From contig QALR01000024.1 in the NCBI GenBank assembly GCA_003150035.1, forward strand, positions 1-64,000: a stretch of 64,000 bases of DNA, given 5' to 3'. A program made the position numbers and the translations under genes. The first letter of the stretch is position 1. Each line of letters starts with the position of its first letter. The notes beneath the pieces were generated by a model that ran no database searches, was not told where the DNA came from, and saw only the letters and a program-made list of their open reading frames with translations. The stretch is from Clostridiales bacterium (GTDB taxonomy: Bacteria; Bacillota; Clostridia; Oscillospirales; CAG-272). Positions 17,628 through 25,328 of this stretch are shown piece by piece.

Positions 17628-17656
17628 ATTATAGTTTGTATAATAAAATTTGTCAA
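17628..17656 (-). promoter_or_regulatory. Consensus promoter of paralogues 2 and 1
   Basis: On the minus strand TTGACA (17656-17651), 17-nt spacer, TATAAT (17633-17628): a perfect sigma-A consensus. The sequence around the -35, CATATTGACAAA, is repeated ahead of paralogue 3. Confidence 0.85.
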
Positions 17657-17681
17657 TATGGAATGCAAAATAAATAAGAAC

Positions 17682-17710
17682 AAAAAGCGCCGCCGGATTT
17701 CCGGCGGCGC
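17682..17710 (-). terminator. Terminator of paralogue 3 (copy of the 17161 hairpin)
   Basis: GCGCCGCCGGA (17687-17697) / TCCGGCGGCGC (17700-17710) with AAAAA at 17682-17686 forming the U run on the minus strand. The whole element, including flanking bases, is nearly identical to 17161-17189. Confidence 0.85.
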
Positions 17711-17715
17711 GGGGG

Positions 17716-17886
17716 TTATTTTTGCTTGAGTGCCCAGATGAGCCCCACAAGAGAGATGAGAAGCCCGGTGCATATGATGGGAAGTGTAACTAAATCCAAC
17801 GCTGCTTCTATACCGGTAAATGCAGCGGCAGAAAGAATCAGAGCAAGCCCAAAAAGGATAAGGGCGATAGGTTTATTGTTTTTCAT
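17716..17886 (-). CDS. 56-residue membrane protein, paralogue 3
   Basis: 56 residues from the ATG at 17886 (GGAG 7 nt upstream); a longer frame to 17958 lacks a ribosome site. It starts MKNNKPIALILFGLA, carries two hydrophobic segments (ALILFGLALILSAAAF and TLPIICTGLLISLVGLIWAL) and ends KQK. It has its own promoter (17930-17958) and terminator (17682-17710), so it is an independent unit of the duplicated cassette. Function unknown. Confidence 0.82.
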   Translation of the reverse strand: MKNNKPIALILFGLALILSAAAFTGIEAALDLVTLPIICTGLLISLVGLIWALKQK

Positions 17887-17929
17887 GGGTTTCTCCTTTG
17901 CTTTTATTTTTATCAAGCTTGATGATTTC

Positions 17930-17958
17930 ATTGTAATCTGTTTGGTGGATTTTGTCAA
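17930..17958 (-). promoter_or_regulatory. Promoter of paralogue 3
   Basis: On the minus strand TTGACA (17958-17953), 17-nt spacer, TACAAT (17935-17930). The -35 context repeats that of the promoter at 17628-17656. Confidence 0.8.
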
Positions 17959-18080
17959 TATGGTTTTGCAAATTTTGAAAAAAATTTTCCAAAATCGTAT
18001 GTACGAATCGGCAGTGGATCTAAATTGGTAAAATGCTGCGGCTTATGGGACGCAAACGGGGGAGAATCCAACATCCTCCC

Positions 18081-18299
18081 TTAGGATGGGAAGGGAGGAT
18101 GCTTTTCATAATATTCGCTGTTTTCCACGGCCCGTTCATGCTTTTCCATTCGATCGACATAGGCGTGCAGCTCCGCCGCCGTACGAATCCACCTGCCGTA
18201 CTCCGATATCGATAGCTGAGTCGATACCGGCAGAGAAAGGAAATATTTCCTTGAGCTGCTGCTATGGCTTACAAGTTCATGAAGACTTTGATAGGGCAT
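18081..18299 (-). CDS. Small hypothetical protein
   Basis: 72 residues from the ATG at 18299, which has GGAGG 8 nt upstream; an in-frame GTG at 18308 overlaps that site. The sequence MPYQSLHELVSHSSSSRKYF ... YGRWIRTAAELHAYVDRM is hydrophilic with a predicted helical middle and no membrane segment or metal motif. No family was recognised. Its stop codon lies in the loop of an inverted repeat (CATCCTCCCTT / AAGGGAGGATG, about 18072-18101), so the 3' end of the transcript is a hairpin. Confidence 0.6.
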   Translation of the reverse strand: MPYQSLHELVSHSSSSRKYFLSLPVSTQLSISEYGRWIRTAAELHAYVDRMEKHERAVENSEYYEKHPPFPS

Positions 18300-18465
18300 C
18301 GCCGTCACCTCCGCTTATAGAATGGGAAGATTTTCGTTTCTTTATGCGGGAAAAGGGACAGAGAAAAATATACGCAAGAATTTTGTGAAAATTCAACAAG
18401 GATATATCTTCCTTTAATGTGGTTTTACTCGTTTTTAGTGAAAATTGAAAAAATAAAAAACGGTA

Positions 18466-18494
18466 TTGACAAAATCTCATTAGCATGGTATGAT
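18466..18494 (+). promoter_or_regulatory. Strong promoter of the iron/heme operon
   Basis: TTGACA at 18466-18471, 17-nt spacer, TATGAT at 18489-18494, preceded by TGG (extended -10). The predicted start point (about 18501) abuts the first GTTAG-N6-CTAAC operator. The transcript would have a leader of about 415 nt before the flavodoxin gene; that leader contains a second operator and a short DUF3793-like remnant. Confidence 0.8.
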
Positions 18495-18501
18495 TATGGA
18501 G

Positions 18502-18517
18502 GTTAGTTTATACTAAC
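18502..18517 (+). promoter_or_regulatory. Operator 1 (GTTAG-N6-CTAAC)
   Basis: GTTAGTTTATACTAAC, a 16-bp sequence with perfect 6-bp arms located at the expected transcription start. It resembles binding sites of DtxR/IdeR-type iron-dependent repressors (IdeR boxes contain a GTTAG-CTAAC core). The assignment rests on that similarity and on the iron/heme genes downstream. Confidence 0.6.
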
Positions 18518-18557
18518 TTTCGAGGCGGGATAAAACCGCTGAAATTTTTTCGCAATG

Positions 18558-18573
18558 GTTAGACATGACTAAC
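18558..18573 (+). promoter_or_regulatory. Operator 2 (GTTAG-N6-CTAAC)
   Basis: GTTAGACATGACTAAC, a second copy with the same GTTAG and CTAAC arms and spacing, 56 bp downstream of operator 1. Two matched copies in 72 bp are very unlikely by chance and suggest cooperative or roadblock repression. Confidence 0.6.
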
Positions 18574-18590
18574 TTCTGTGCAAAGGAGAA

Positions 18591-18695
18591 ATGATAGCGG
18601 AAAAACGAGGAACCAATAGGGGAACTTCTTTCGAAGAGGCTTTGATTGAACATTGTGCATCGATGCTAGCGTTTATCAAAATGGCAAATTTGTGA
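18591..18695 (+). pseudogene. Short DUF3793-like N-terminal remnant
   Basis: A 34-codon frame begins ATG at 18591, with AAAGGAG ending only 2 nt upstream, and reads ...SFEEALIEHCASMLAFIKMANL then TGA. The F-E-E-A-hydrophobic-x-x-H-C-A/S ... A-x-hydrophobic-K-x-A/G-N-L pattern resembles the start of DUF3793 proteins, about 200-residue clostridial proteins that I recall lying next to flavodoxin and iron genes. The following 220 nt (18696-18916) have no continuous frame and no other gene. Either it is a decayed DUF3793 gene or a chance similarity. Confidence 0.35.
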
Positions 18696-18916
18696 TGCCA
18701 TACATTTTTGTCGGAGAGGAAAATGGATGAAAATTCCCGATTTTGGAAGGAGTTTTTACGTACGAGGGGCTTACCATTATGTCTGGCGGATGACCTTCTG
18801 CGGCGCGACCTTATCTGCTGAGGGATATCCCCTGTCTTTAGTAAGGTGGAGATGCGTTTGACAGCTTACCATGGCTGTTTAACATAAATTTATATCAAGA
18901 AAAGAGGGCTTGGAGC

Positions 18917-19339
18917 ATGAATAAAGTTGCAGTGGTATATTGGAGCGGGACCGGTAATACCGAACTGATGGCTGCTAAGGTAGCGGAGGGAGTCCGCTCG
19001 GCGGGCGCCGAAGTGACGCTTGCCAGGGTTTCTGATTTTGACGGCGCGCGCATAGACGAATTTGACGCAATTGCGTTCGGCTGTCCGTCCATGGGAGTCG
19101 AACAGCTTGAGGAGACGGAATTTGAGCCGATGTTCCTTTCTTGCGAGTCAAAGCTAAAGGGCAAAAAAATTGCTTTGTTCGGCTCTTACGGTTGGGGAGA
19201 CGGCGAATGGATGAGGAACTGGGAGCAAACATGCCTTTCCGACGGCGCAGTTCTTGTGCACAAGAGCGTCATTTGTCAGGATGCGCCGGACGCGGATGCG
19301 GAGGCTGCCTGCGCCGCACTTGGGGCGTCGCTTGCCTGA
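18917..19339 (+). CDS. Short-chain flavodoxin
   Basis: 140 residues. The FMN phosphate-binding loop is SGTGNTE (residues 10-16), followed by AFGCPSMGVEQLEE and FGSYGWGDGEWM, the two flavin-contacting loops of flavodoxins. Length matches short-chain flavodoxins. It carries one or two electrons in the cytoplasm. As first intact gene of the iron/heme operon it may replace ferredoxin under iron limitation or feed the radical SAM enzyme at the end of the operon (inference). A GAGGG site lies 8 nt before the ATG. Confidence 0.92.
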   Translation: MNKVAVVYWSGTGNTELMAAKVAEGVRSAGAEVTLARVSDFDGARIDEFDAIAFGCPSMGVEQLEETEFEPMFLSCESKLKGKKIALFGSYGWGDGEWMRNWEQTCLSDGAVLVHKSVICQDAPDADAEAACAALGASLA

Positions 19340-19384
19340 AGAACTTTGTAGGTTGGCGGCTTGACGGGGAACGGAGGTGGCTGG

Positions 19385-20176
19385 ATGCAGGTGATTCTAT
19401 GGGCAGCGACAGGTACCGGCTTTACCTTTTTGATGACGGCACTCGGCGCCGCTATGGTGTTCCTTCTCCGCGGTTCAGTAAAGGCTTCTGTGCAGCGGAT
19501 TTTCCTTGGCTTTGCTGCCGGTGTGATGATCGCCGCTTCTGTGTGGAGCCTTTTGCTCCCCGCCGTTGAAGAGGCGGAAGCCTCCGGACTTCCCGGATGG
19601 CTTCCCGCTGCGGGCGGTTTTATCCTGGGGATTGCCTTTCTCATGCTTTGCGATGTGTTTCTGCCGCATCTGCATCTGGACCGTGGACGCCCGGAGGGGC
19701 TTCGTTCTTCATGGAAGCGTACGACTCTTTTGGTGCTTGCGGTGACGCTTCACAACATTCCGGAGGGAATGGCGGTAGGACTTTCCTTTGCACGCGCGGC
19801 CTGGCATGATTTTGAGCCGACATCCCTTTCCGCTGCCGTCGCTTTGGCGGTCGGAATGGGCATTCAGAATTTTCCCGAGGGTGCCGCTGTCTCTTTGCCG
19901 CTGCGGGAGGAAGGGCTTTCTTCAGGGCGTGCGTTCCTTTTGGGGAGTCTTTCCGGCCTTGTTGAGCTGCTTTTTGGTGTACTCGTCGTTTTGATTGCAG
20001 GCGGTATACAGCCGCTGATGCCATGGTTTCTGTCTTTTGCGGCGGGCGCTATGATGTATGTAGTGGCGGAGGAGCTGATTCCAGAGGCGCATCTCGGAGA
20101 GCATTCCCATGCCGGTACGCTCGGCGTTATGGGTGGATTTCTTGTCATGATGGTCTTGGATGTGGCGCTCGGATGA
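19385..20176 (+). CDS. ZIP family metal transporter (GufA/ZupT-like)
   Basis: 263 residues from the ATG at 19385 with GGAGG 7 nt upstream; an in-frame ATG at 19361 lacks a site. About eight hydrophobic helices are visible. The two metal-site signatures of ZIP carriers are present: HNIPEG (about residue 125) and QNFPEG (about residue 160), with a His-containing loop (LPHLHLD) between helices 3 and 4. ZIP proteins import Zn(II), Fe(II) or related divalent ions across the cytoplasmic membrane. Its place between two flavodoxin genes in the operon favours iron import. Confidence 0.9.
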   Translation: MQVILWAATGTGFTFLMTALGAAMVFLLRGSVKASVQRIFLGFAAGVMIAASVWSLLLPAVEEAEASGLPGWLPAAGGFILGIAFLMLCDVFLPHLHLDRGRPEGLRSSWKRTTLLVLAVTLHNIPEGMAVGLSFARAAWHDFEPTSLSAAVALAVGMGIQNFPEGAAVSLPLREEGLSSGRAFLLGSLSGLVELLFGVLVVLIAGGIQPLMPWFLSFAAGAMMYVVAEELIPEAHLGEHSHAGTLGVMGGFLVMMVLDVALG

Positions 20177-20266
20177 CATTCCATCCCTTGAGCAGCGGAG
20201 AAAACGGCCTATTTTTCACTGAGGAAAAACGATTTCGGCTGATTGCCGAAGAAAAAGGAGAAAACA

Positions 20267-20788
20267 ATGAACAGCACGAAAATACCTATTATATTTTCCA
20301 CTATTACCGGCAATGCTTTTAAGCTTGCAGAAGCGGTGGCGCCTGTCGTTCCGGATCACCTCGGACCCTATAACATTCGTTACATAAACGATGGGGTGAT
20401 AGAACGCTTTAACACGTTTGTTTTGTCTTATTGGTGCAATCACGGCACTGCCGATGATGACACCATCGCGCTGATCCGCAGAATGAGCGGGAAGAATCTT
20501 GTTGTTATCGGTACGCTTGGCGTTGCACGCGATTCCAAGCACGCGGCGGATGTAACGGAGCGTGTGAAGGCGCTTGCCTCGGAAAACAATACGCTTCTCG
20601 GGCACTTTTTGTGTCAGGGCAGCATTGATCTCAACCGTACGGCGCAGCGCTTAAAAATTCCGGAGGGACAAAAAGGACACCTTTCCCAGGAACGTTTTGA
20701 AAAACAAAAGCTTTCGCTCGGGCATCCGGATGAAAAGGATCTTGCCGACGCAAGAGAAGCGGTGAGGCGCTTTTTTGCAAACCTATGA
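20267..20788 (+). CDS. Flavodoxin-like protein
   Basis: 173 residues from the ATG at 20267 with AAGGAG 7 nt upstream. The first strand and loop IIFSTITGNAFKLAEA resemble the flavodoxin FMN-binding loop (S/T-x-T-G-N). LSYWCNHGTADDDT and LGVARDSKHA are in the positions of the later flavin loops, but the sequence is divergent. Its C-terminus overlaps the permease gene by 4 nt (ATGA), so the two are translationally coupled. In other bacteria a flavodoxin-like protein (HmuF) partners a HutW/ChuW-type heme-degrading enzyme; this gene is a candidate for that role here. Confidence 0.8.
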   Translation: MNSTKIPIIFSTITGNAFKLAEAVAPVVPDHLGPYNIRYINDGVIERFNTFVLSYWCNHGTADDDTIALIRRMSGKNLVVIGTLGVARDSKHAADVTERVKALASENNTLLGHFLCQGSIDLNRTAQRLKIPEGQKGHLSQERFEKQKLSLGHPDEKDLADAREAVRRFFANL

Positions 20789-21813
20789 CGGCATCCCAGA
20801 TTACTACACAAAAGAAAAAAAGCTCGCCTTATTTCGGCAAAATACTCGTTATTCTGGTTTTTGCCGTGATGAGCGTCGCGTCGCTTTTCATCTGCGTCGG
20901 CATCGGCACAGTGAAGTTCTCGATTGCCGAGGTATGGCGGGCGCTTTGGATAGACGATGACAGTACGGCGCGGCTGCTTGTTTGGAATATGCGTTTTCCG
21001 CGCGTGCTGGTCGGCGGGCTTGTCGGGATTTGTCTTTCTCTTTCCGGCTGTATTCTGCAGGGGGTCATGCGCAATACGATGGCGTCTCCTTCCACCATCG
21101 GCGTGACGGGCGGTGCGAGCTTTATCGGCTATCTTACGCTTGTGGCGTTTCCCGCCTATGCCTATCTTTTGCCGATTGGCTCGATTGTCGGCGCATTTGT
21201 GACAACCATGCTGATCTATGCGCTGGCATACCAGAAAGGCGTCAGTCCTGTCAAGATGATTTTATCCGGTATGGCGGTGTCGGCGCTTTTCGGGGCTTTC
21301 AATGATATGATAAAAACCTTTTTTGCCGATTCACTTGGAAACGCTTCGGGTTTTCTGGTCGGAGGCCTTAACGGCAGCGTTTGGGAAAGCTTTCACAGGA
21401 TTTTGCCGTATGCTTCGGCGGGCATGTTTGTCTGTCTGTTTTTGCCGTCTAAAATGAACATCTTGATGTTAGGAGACGAGACGGCGAACTCTCTTGGGCT
21501 GCGTACGGAGCGCTTCCGCCTTTTTCTCATTGTGATTTCTTCCTTGCTTGCAGGCGCCGCGATTTCCGCCGCAGGACTTATCAGTTTTGTGGGGCTTGTC
21601 GTTCCGCACATAGCAAGGCTGCTTGTCGGCTCGGATTATAAATATCTCTTTCCTGCGTCGGCGCTGCTTGGCTTTACGCTTGTGACGGCATGCGATACTG
21701 TGGGGCGCGTGATTATGCCGCCGGGAGAAATACCGGTGAGCATTATCCTTTCCTTTATCGGCGCGCCGTTTTTCCTCTATTTGCTTCGCACAAAGAAAAA
21801 GGACAGGGAGTGA
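20785..21813 (+). CDS. FecCD-type ABC transporter permease (iron-chelate/heme/cobalamin)
   Basis: 342 residues with about ten transmembrane helices. Signature segments of the BtuC/FhuB/FecCD family are present: RFPRVLVGGLVGICLSLSGCILQGVMRN near residue 70 and ISFVGLVVPHIARLLVGSDYK near residue 270, the cytoplasmic loop that contacts the ATPase. The start overlaps the preceding gene (ATGA), and the ATPase follows after 4 nt. With the ATPase and lipoprotein it makes a complete importer; the ligand is probably heme or an iron chelate given the neighbours. Confidence 0.93.
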   Translation: MTASQITTQKKKSSPYFGKILVILVFAVMSVASLFICVGIGTVKFSIAEVWRALWIDDDSTARLLVWNMRFPRVLVGGLVGICLSLSGCILQGVMRNTMASPSTIGVTGGASFIGYLTLVAFPAYAYLLPIGSIVGAFVTTMLIYALAYQKGVSPVKMILSGMAVSALFGAFNDMIKTFFADSLGNASGFLVGGLNGSVWESFHRILPYASAGMFVCLFLPSKMNILMLGDETANSLGLRTERFRLFLIVISSLLAGAAISAAGLISFVGLVVPHIARLLVGSDYKYLFPASALLGFTLVTACDTVGRVIMPPGEIPVSIILSFIGAPFFLYLLRTKKKDRE

Positions 21814-21817
21814 GTAT

Positions 21818-22618
21818 ATGTATTTTGGATTTCGCGATATTACCATTCGGTTTGGGAAAAAGACGGTGCTCGAAAATCTGAATCTTGATATCCCGAAAGG
21901 AAAGATCGTTTCCATTATTGGACAAAACGGCTGCGGAAAATCCAGTCTGCTCAAAACCATTTCCAAGGCAGTGACGCCAAAGTCCGGCGGCGCTATCTAT
22001 GAGAATAAGGAGATAAAGCGCTATCCGCCGAAGCTGCTCGCGCAGAAGATCGCTTATCTTGCGCAGGTGCATACATCCCCGCCGGATATTGATGTGCGCA
22101 CTCTTGTTTCCTATGGCAGATATCCCTATTCCAAGTTTGGCAGGGGACTTGCGGCAAAAGACGGTGTTATCATTGACAGCGCCATTGAAATGACGGGGCT
22201 GCGAGGGCTGCAAACACAAGCGTTATCGACGCTTTCCGGCGGTGAACGTCAGCGCGCGTGGATTGCGATGGCGATCTGTCAGGAGCCGGAAATCCTGATT
22301 TTGGATGAGCCGACGACTTACCTTGACATTAGCTATCAGGTCGAGGTGCTAGAGCTTGTCCGAAAGCTGAACAGGGAAATGGGAATTACCATTGTCATGG
22401 TTCTGCATGACCTCAATCTCGCCGCCCGGTATTCAGATTATCTCATTGCCATCAAAAATAGCAGGATCTATGCTGCCGGCGAGCCGAAAGAGGTTTTGAC
22501 CGAGAAAAATCTTGAGGAAATTTTCGAGATTGAAGCTCAGGTATTTGAGGATACCCGCCATGGGTGTCCCTGGTTCATACCAATTCAAACAACATTTCAT
22601 AAAGGAGTAACAACATGA
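21818..22618 (+). CDS. ABC transporter ATPase of the FecE/BtuD type
   Basis: 266 residues. Walker A GQNGCGKSS (residues 35-43), signature LSGGERQRA (about 140-148), Walker B ILILDEP (about 158-164) and H-loop LHDL (about 193) are all intact. It follows the permease by 4 nt and overlaps the binding-protein gene by 4 nt (ATGA). It powers the importer formed with 20785-21813 and 22615-23781. The C-terminal 40 residues extend past the nucleotide-binding core, as is usual in this subfamily. Confidence 0.94.
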   Translation: MYFGFRDITIRFGKKTVLENLNLDIPKGKIVSIIGQNGCGKSSLLKTISKAVTPKSGGAIYENKEIKRYPPKLLAQKIAYLAQVHTSPPDIDVRTLVSYGRYPYSKFGRGLAAKDGVIIDSAIEMTGLRGLQTQALSTLSGGERQRAWIAMAICQEPEILILDEPTTYLDISYQVEVLELVRKLNREMGITIVMVLHDLNLAARYSDYLIAIKNSRIYAAGEPKEVLTEKNLEEIFEIEAQVFEDTRHGCPWFIPIQTTFHKGVTT

Positions 22619-23781
22619 AAAGATGGATTTCTTTGATTTTGTGCATTTGCATGCTGACGGGGGCCGCGATGCTTTCCGGCTGTGCCGAAACAGGTTCGGA
22701 TGAGACAACAGGGAGCAGCGGGACATCTGATTCGACAACCGGGAAAAATCCCGGAGACACGACAGCGCCGGGCGGCGACAAGGAGGAGCCGAATCTGCAG
22801 CGTGAGCAATTAAAGGCGCAGTTCCTCGCCGAGGCGGACAAGGTTATCGTGACCGACGATGCGGTTACGTTTTCCGATGCGTCGGTGACAGATGGCGGAA
22901 CCGTTACCATTGCCAAAAACCCCGAAAAAACGCTGAATCTGTACGCAAGCTTTACCACGCTGTGGTATGAGGCGGGTGGTACTGTAATCGGCTGCATCGG
23001 CGGAAACTCTTCTGTCGAGTTGTATAAGGAATACATTGGCAGGGATATTACGCAGGATGAAGGCGTAACGGTTGTTGCAACCTCTTCGGCAGGAAAAAAT
23101 TGGGATGTGGAGACCATCATCGAACTAAATCCGGACCTTATCATCTGCTCGACGGCGATGAGCGGGTATTCTACGATTCAGGCGCCAGCCGCGGCGGCGG
23201 GAATTCCGCTGATTGCGGTCAGCTACGACGATTTTTCCGATTATCTCAAATGGTTTAAGGTTTTCTGCCATATCAACGATCAGCCCGAGCTTTGGGACAG
23301 CGTCGCAATGAAGGCTCTGGATGAGGTGTTGGACGTTCTTTTGGAAGCGCCTACGGAGCACAATCCGACGGTGTTTAGCATGTTTTCCGGCTCAAACAGC
23401 CTTCAGGCGAATACTAGCAATACCGTGGTCGGTGGCATGATCAGCGCCTTGAATGCAGTCAATATTGTGGACACATGGGAGAATGCGACCGGTGCGGAAA
23501 GACTGGATATCAATTTGGAAACTGTTTTTGCCGCTAATCCGGATGTCATCGTTGTTCAGTGCCATGCCGGTGCGGAGGATGCGATGGCTCAGGTAGAGGA
23601 GCTTTACGGCGACAATCCGGTGTGGCAATCGCTGGATGCGGTGAAAAACGGCAGAGTGTATTATCTTGAAAAAACGCTGTTCCACAATAAGCCAAATAGC
23701 CGGTTTGCAGAGGCTTATCAGAAGCTTGCGGAAATCCTGTATCCGGACACGGCGTTTTCCTTCCAAACAGAGGATAATTGA
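22615..23781 (+). CDS. Substrate-binding lipoprotein of the iron/heme ABC importer
   Basis: 388 residues. A signal peptide with lipobox LSGC (Cys at about residue 23) is followed by a Ser/Thr/Gly/Asp-rich linker to about residue 60. The rest is a helical-backbone (type III) periplasmic-binding-protein fold: segments ETIIELNPDLIICST and ETVFAANPDVIVVQC are the usual markers of iron-siderophore, heme and B12 binders. It is anchored on the outer membrane face and delivers ligand to the permease. It overlaps the ATPase gene by 4 nt. Confidence 0.9.
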   Translation: MKRWISLILCICMLTGAAMLSGCAETGSDETTGSSGTSDSTTGKNPGDTTAPGGDKEEPNLQREQLKAQFLAEADKVIVTDDAVTFSDASVTDGGTVTIAKNPEKTLNLYASFTTLWYEAGGTVIGCIGGNSSVELYKEYIGRDITQDEGVTVVATSSAGKNWDVETIIELNPDLIICSTAMSGYSTIQAPAAAAGIPLIAVSYDDFSDYLKWFKVFCHINDQPELWDSVAMKALDEVLDVLLEAPTEHNPTVFSMFSGSNSLQANTSNTVVGGMISALNAVNIVDTWENATGAERLDINLETVFAANPDVIVVQCHAGAEDAMAQVEELYGDNPVWQSLDAVKNGRVYYLEKTLFHNKPNSRFAEAYQKLAEILYPDTAFSFQTEDN

Positions 23782-23787
23782 CGGTCC

Positions 23788-25032
23788 ATGTATACCGTTC
23801 GCTATAAATCGCATCATGACGCATCTAGCGCGCTGAAAAAGCGGTATACCGCCGATATGGCTCCGAAACCTTATGTCGAAGAAATGTTAAATAAGCCGGC
23901 GCAAAGCCGGCGAGTCATCTATCTGCATGTGCCGTTCTGCAATAAAATATGCAGCTTTTGTCCGTTTCATCGTCCAGATGAGTTAAAGCGACGGGAATAT
24001 CATGGGTATCTTATCGATGAAATTCATCGGATATCCGATTACCCGTATATGCAGGCGCCGATTGATGCTATCAATTTTGGCGGGGGAACGCCGACCGCCC
24101 TTGCGCCGGAACAAATGGACGCGGTTTTGAGTGAGCTGCATCGTTGCTTTTCAATTGCGCCCGGTGCGGAAATCAGTGTGGAATCCTCCGCCACGGAGCT
24201 TACTCTCGAGATGCTAGAGGTTTTAAAGCGCGGCGGCGTCAATCGCCTTTCTATCGGCGTTCAGACGTTTGACGACAAGGGCAGGCATCTGCTTGGCAGA
24301 CGCGGAAGCGGTGAACATGCGGCATCCCGTGTCAAACAGGCGATCGATTCCGGAATTGTCAACACCAGCATTGACCTTATTTATCATTATCCGGGCGAAA
24401 CAATGGAAACGCTTGAGCGGGATCTTGCCGTTATCCGCTCGCTCGGGATTGCGGGGATTTCCTTTTATTCGCTCATTCTGCATGAGAAAACGCCACTTTT
24501 TCGCAGGTTGGACGAAAATGCACGTGCGGCGCTTTTGAGCGTCAAAGCAGAGTATGAAATGTTTATGGCGATTCTTCATACACTTGGAAAATCCGGCTTT
24601 GCCCCGCTGGAACTTACCAAATTGGTCAGAAGCGGTATGGATCGTTATGACTATATGAGAATTCGGCATAGCGGCGGGAGCTGCATTGCCATCGGCCACG
24701 GCGCGGGCGGGAATTTAGAAAATTATCTCTATCATAATTCCGCGACGGTGCCGCTTCTATCCGAAGCGGCGCCTGTCAGCCGCGCAGGCAGAGTCGTGCA
24801 GCCTGTATACCGTCTGCTTGACGAGCTCATTTACGAATTGCAAAAGGGCGGGGCCGATCTGTCGCTTTGGTCAGAGCGGCTCCAACGAAATCTTCTGATA
24901 GAATGGGAGCCTTCTTTAGAACGAATGCAGAAGGAAGGCTTGCTTATTCTTGAAAACGGACGAATTTCTTTGACAGAATCGGGTCTTTTCTGGGGCAACA
25001 ATATGATTGATGAATGGATGCGGCTGCTTTGA
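23788..25032 (+). CDS. Radical SAM enzyme of the HemW/HutW/ChuW group
   Basis: 414 residues, 6 nt after the binding-protein gene. The SAM/4Fe-4S motif is VPFCNKICSFC (Cys 51, 55, 58), followed by FHR; HemW proteins have a similar motif usually followed by YCDF, whereas HutW/ChuW proteins read FCP-F/Y as here (CSFCPF). NFGGGTPTAL, SVESSAT and LSIGVQTF are the standard HemW-like SAM-barrel segments. HutW/ChuW enzymes open heme under anaerobic conditions and release iron. Placement directly after an iron-chelate importer and two flavodoxins supports that role; a true HemW heme chaperone is the alternative. Confidence 0.8.
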   Translation: MYTVRYKSHHDASSALKKRYTADMAPKPYVEEMLNKPAQSRRVIYLHVPFCNKICSFCPFHRPDELKRREYHGYLIDEIHRISDYPYMQAPIDAINFGGGTPTALAPEQMDAVLSELHRCFSIAPGAEISVESSATELTLEMLEVLKRGGVNRLSIGVQTFDDKGRHLLGRRGSGEHAASRVKQAIDSGIVNTSIDLIYHYPGETMETLERDLAVIRSLGIAGISFYSLILHEKTPLFRRLDENARAALLSVKAEYEMFMAILHTLGKSGFAPLELTKLVRSGMDRYDYMRIRHSGGSCIAIGHGAGGNLENYLYHNSATVPLLSEAAPVSRAGRVVQPVYRLLDELIYELQKGGADLSLWSERLQRNLLIEWEPSLERMQKEGLLILENGRISLTESGLFWGNNMIDEWMRLL

Positions 25033-25056
25033 ATCTCCTGCGGCCAGCTTCTATCA

Positions 25057-25184
25057 CTTAGGGGTATTTCCCCCGCCGCTCCGGCGGCGGATCCCCTTAG
25101 CAGGGAAAAGGGTCTCCGACAAAATGCAAGGGATAGCTTTTCTGGTCCTTGCCGACCACATGATGGGCGGGTCCCCTTATGAAA
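25057..25184 (+). repeat. Dispersed intergenic repeat, copy A
   Basis: Starts CTTAGGGG, then TTTCCCCCGCCGCTCCGGCGG, and ends CCCCTTATGAAAG. It matches copies B (28851-28985) and C (31316-31421) at both ends and in the GC hairpin near its start, with a variable middle. The gap 25033-25259 holds nothing else recognised. Confidence 0.6.
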
Positions 25185-25259
25185 GCATGTAAAAACTGCT
25201 TTGTTAAGAGGCGAAATCAGAAAGACCTGCACGATTTGAATGTGAAGAGACTTTTCAGT

Positions 25260-25315
25260 AAAAAAATAAGCCTCCCTCCACGGCGATATGTCGCCGCAGA
25301 GGGAGGCTTTATGAT
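25260..25315 (-). terminator. Terminator of ileS
   Basis: AAGCCTCCCTC pairs with GAGGGAGGCTT around an inner CGGCGA/TCGCCG stem (about 25268-25313). The A-rich stretch at 25260-25268 supplies the U run on the minus strand. Confidence 0.85.
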
Positions 25316-25328
25316 GCCTTACGAATTT

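Noticed and set aside
18770..18850. Possible fourth copy of the dispersed repeat (AGGGGATATCCC on the minus strand)
   Set aside because: Only the short palindromic core agrees; the hairpin, the TTCCTTTTCG block and the CCCCTTAT end are missing.
20267..20788. Reading this gene as bilirubin-reductase partner BilS
   Set aside because: It is flavodoxin-like, but no bilirubin reductase gene is nearby; the heme-importer context fits an electron donor for the HutW/ChuW-like enzyme better.
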